A program made the translations under genes and the position numbers. The notes under the pieces were generated by a model. The model searched no databases, was not told the origin of the DNA, and was given only the letters and a program-made list of their open reading frames with translations. Positions 63,809 through 64,000 of a DNA stretch of 64,000 nucleotides are shown piece by piece. Positions within the stretch are counted from its first letter, which is position 1. Every line of letters starts with the position of its first letter. Source of the stretch: Rostratula benghalensis (lineage: Eukaryota > Chordata > Aves > Charadriiformes > Rostratulidae); contig VXAI01000046.1 of assembly GCA_013399305.1 (NCBI GenBank), forward strand, positions 5,087,144 through 5,151,143, in the 5' to 3' direction.

Positions 63809-63811
63809 CAT
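63806..63811 (-). CDS. LINGO1: LINGO1 two-codon start exon segment (Met-Gln)
   Basis: The minus strand reads ATGCAG, immediately followed by the donor GTAAGC. Joined to the exon starting at 47855 it keeps frame and gives [10 protein letters not shown], which matches the N-terminal layout of human LINGO1 (MQVSKRMLAG from memory). The total is 619 residues, against 620 in human. The start has G at -3 and C at +4, an adequate initiation context. It lies in CpG-rich DNA, as expected for a first exon. It is far too short for ORF finders. Human LINGO1 has several alternative 5' exons, so other upstream exons outside the window may also be used. Confidence 0.88.
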
Positions 63812-63816
63812 CTCAT
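63806..63816 (-). other. Upstream ORF 2, overlapping the LINGO1 start and ending across the splice junction
   Basis: An ATG at 63814-63816, five bases before the main ATG and in another frame, reads ATG AGA TGC AG then G TGA after splicing to 47855. The product would be M-R-C-R with its stop at 47852-47854. Coordinates here cover only the exon 1 part. The two ATGs sit in the string AATGAGATG, so initiation choice between them should depend on context. Confidence 0.55.
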
Positions 63817-63851
63817 TCTCGCCGGCGATCTCCTTCGGTCAGAAATGGCAT
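63813..63851 (-). other. Upstream ORF 1 in LINGO1 leader (12 codons)
   Basis: An ATG at 63849-63851 opens a 12-codon frame (MPFLTEGDRRRE) ending in TGA at 63813-63815. The stop is one base before the LINGO1 ATG. If the leader is transcribed as inferred, a scanning ribosome would meet this ORF first and finish almost on top of the main start. That geometry favours leaky scanning or very short-range reinitiation. Its use is an inference. Confidence 0.6.
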
Positions 63852-63960
63852 CTCCCCTGGCCCCCACCCCCTCCGCCAAAACCTCCACCTGCAGTAACGC
63901 AGCTCCCCCTCTCCGCAGCGACAACACGAGAGGCGGCGGCGCTCCCAGGTCCGAGCCGCT

Positions 63961-63983
63961 CCCCCCCACCCACCCCCAGCCCC
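63961..63983 (-). promoter_or_regulatory. G-quadruplex motif in the LINGO1 leader or promoter
   Basis: The minus strand has four guanine tracts of 4, 5, 3 and 7 bases separated by loops of 2, 1 and 1 bases. This is a textbook short-loop parallel quadruplex pattern. It lies about 150 bases upstream of the start codon, in RNA sense if transcribed. The effect on transcription or translation is inferred from the class of motif only. Confidence 0.6.
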
Positions 63984-64000
63984 GAACCCGGGGGAGGGCC

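Larger units (their letters stand above)
63150..64000. promoter_or_regulatory. CpG island at the LINGO1 5' end
   Basis: Base composition changes sharply here to high G+C with many CpG dinucleotides, especially at 63420-63600 and 63700-63990, while the adjacent intron is CpG-poor. The LINGO1 start exon lies inside it, which fits a CpG-island promoter transcribing the minus strand. No TATA box is evident. The many long open frames on both strands here are products of GC richness. Confidence 0.7.
63812..64000 (-). other. LINGO1: LINGO1 5' UTR / first-exon leader (partial, runs off the window)
   Basis: This is GC-rich sequence directly upstream of the start codon on the minus strand, continuing the exon that ends at 63806. 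I see no TATA box and no convincing acceptor just upstream of the ATG, so it is probably the first exon or part of it. The transcription start cannot be placed and may lie beyond base 64000. It holds two upstream ORFs and a four-tract guanine motif, annotated separately. Confidence 0.6.

Noticed and set aside
63138..63811. Long open frames of 200+ codons in the CpG island, one starting at the true LINGO1 ATG
   Set aside because: They read through the GTAAGC donor and then the AC microsatellite (Cys-Val repeats), and have only GC-driven composition.
1..64000. tRNA, rRNA, CRISPR, prokaryotic operon or viral genes
   Set aside because: No cloverleaf, ribosomal, direct-repeat array or compact gene layout is seen. 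The sequence is typical vertebrate nuclear DNA.

Overview
The window is vertebrate nuclear DNA, almost certainly avian. It has one intron-split protein gene in a large amount of non-coding sequence. Its interspersed repeats are CR1 LINE copies with the octamer-like tails typical of birds and reptiles, and there are no mammalian SINEs. No bacterial, phage or CRISPR features are present, and nearly all open frames are chance frames.

The gene is LINGO1, on the minus strand. Nearly all of the coding sequence lies in one terminal exon (46002-47855): LRRNT, leucine-rich repeats, LRRCT, an Ig domain, one membrane segment and a short cytoplasmic tail. The start codon lies 15.95 kb away. A six-base coding piece, ATGCAG, at 63806-63811 sits in a CpG-rich 5' region and is followed by a GTAAGC donor. 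Splicing to the acceptor at 47856/47855 gives a 619-residue protein beginning [10 protein letters not shown], with the same start architecture as human LINGO1. A 3' UTR with clustered AATAAA signals follows below 46002.

Layout: 1-45.5 kb is the gene-poor flank 3' of LINGO1, with three dead LINE copies (CR1 at 11.65-12.14 kb, 24.28-24.64 kb and 26.57-26.70 kb), one L2-like fossil (about 29.76-30.25 kb), a purine-rich tract (41.3-41.8 kb) and several AT-rich islands that look like conserved regulatory elements. 45.5-47.86 kb is the 3' UTR and main exon. 47.86-63.8 kb is the intron, holding a CR1 3' tip near the acceptor, a decayed tandem array of about 49 bp (48.8-49.07 kb) and further AT-rich, homeodomain- or forkhead-motif-rich islands. 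63.15-64.0 kb is a CpG island with an AC microsatellite, two upstream ORFs and a G-quadruplex motif.

I found no new multi-gene system. The most interesting signals concern control of LINGO1: the remote two-codon start exon, an acceptor whose exon begins with a donor-like GTGAGA (a recursive-splicing-like junction), uORFs tightly packed against the start codon, and clusters of TAATTA or AATAAACA motifs in the intron and downstream flank. Conservation, expression and regulatory activity cannot be tested here; those calls are inferences from composition and motifs.
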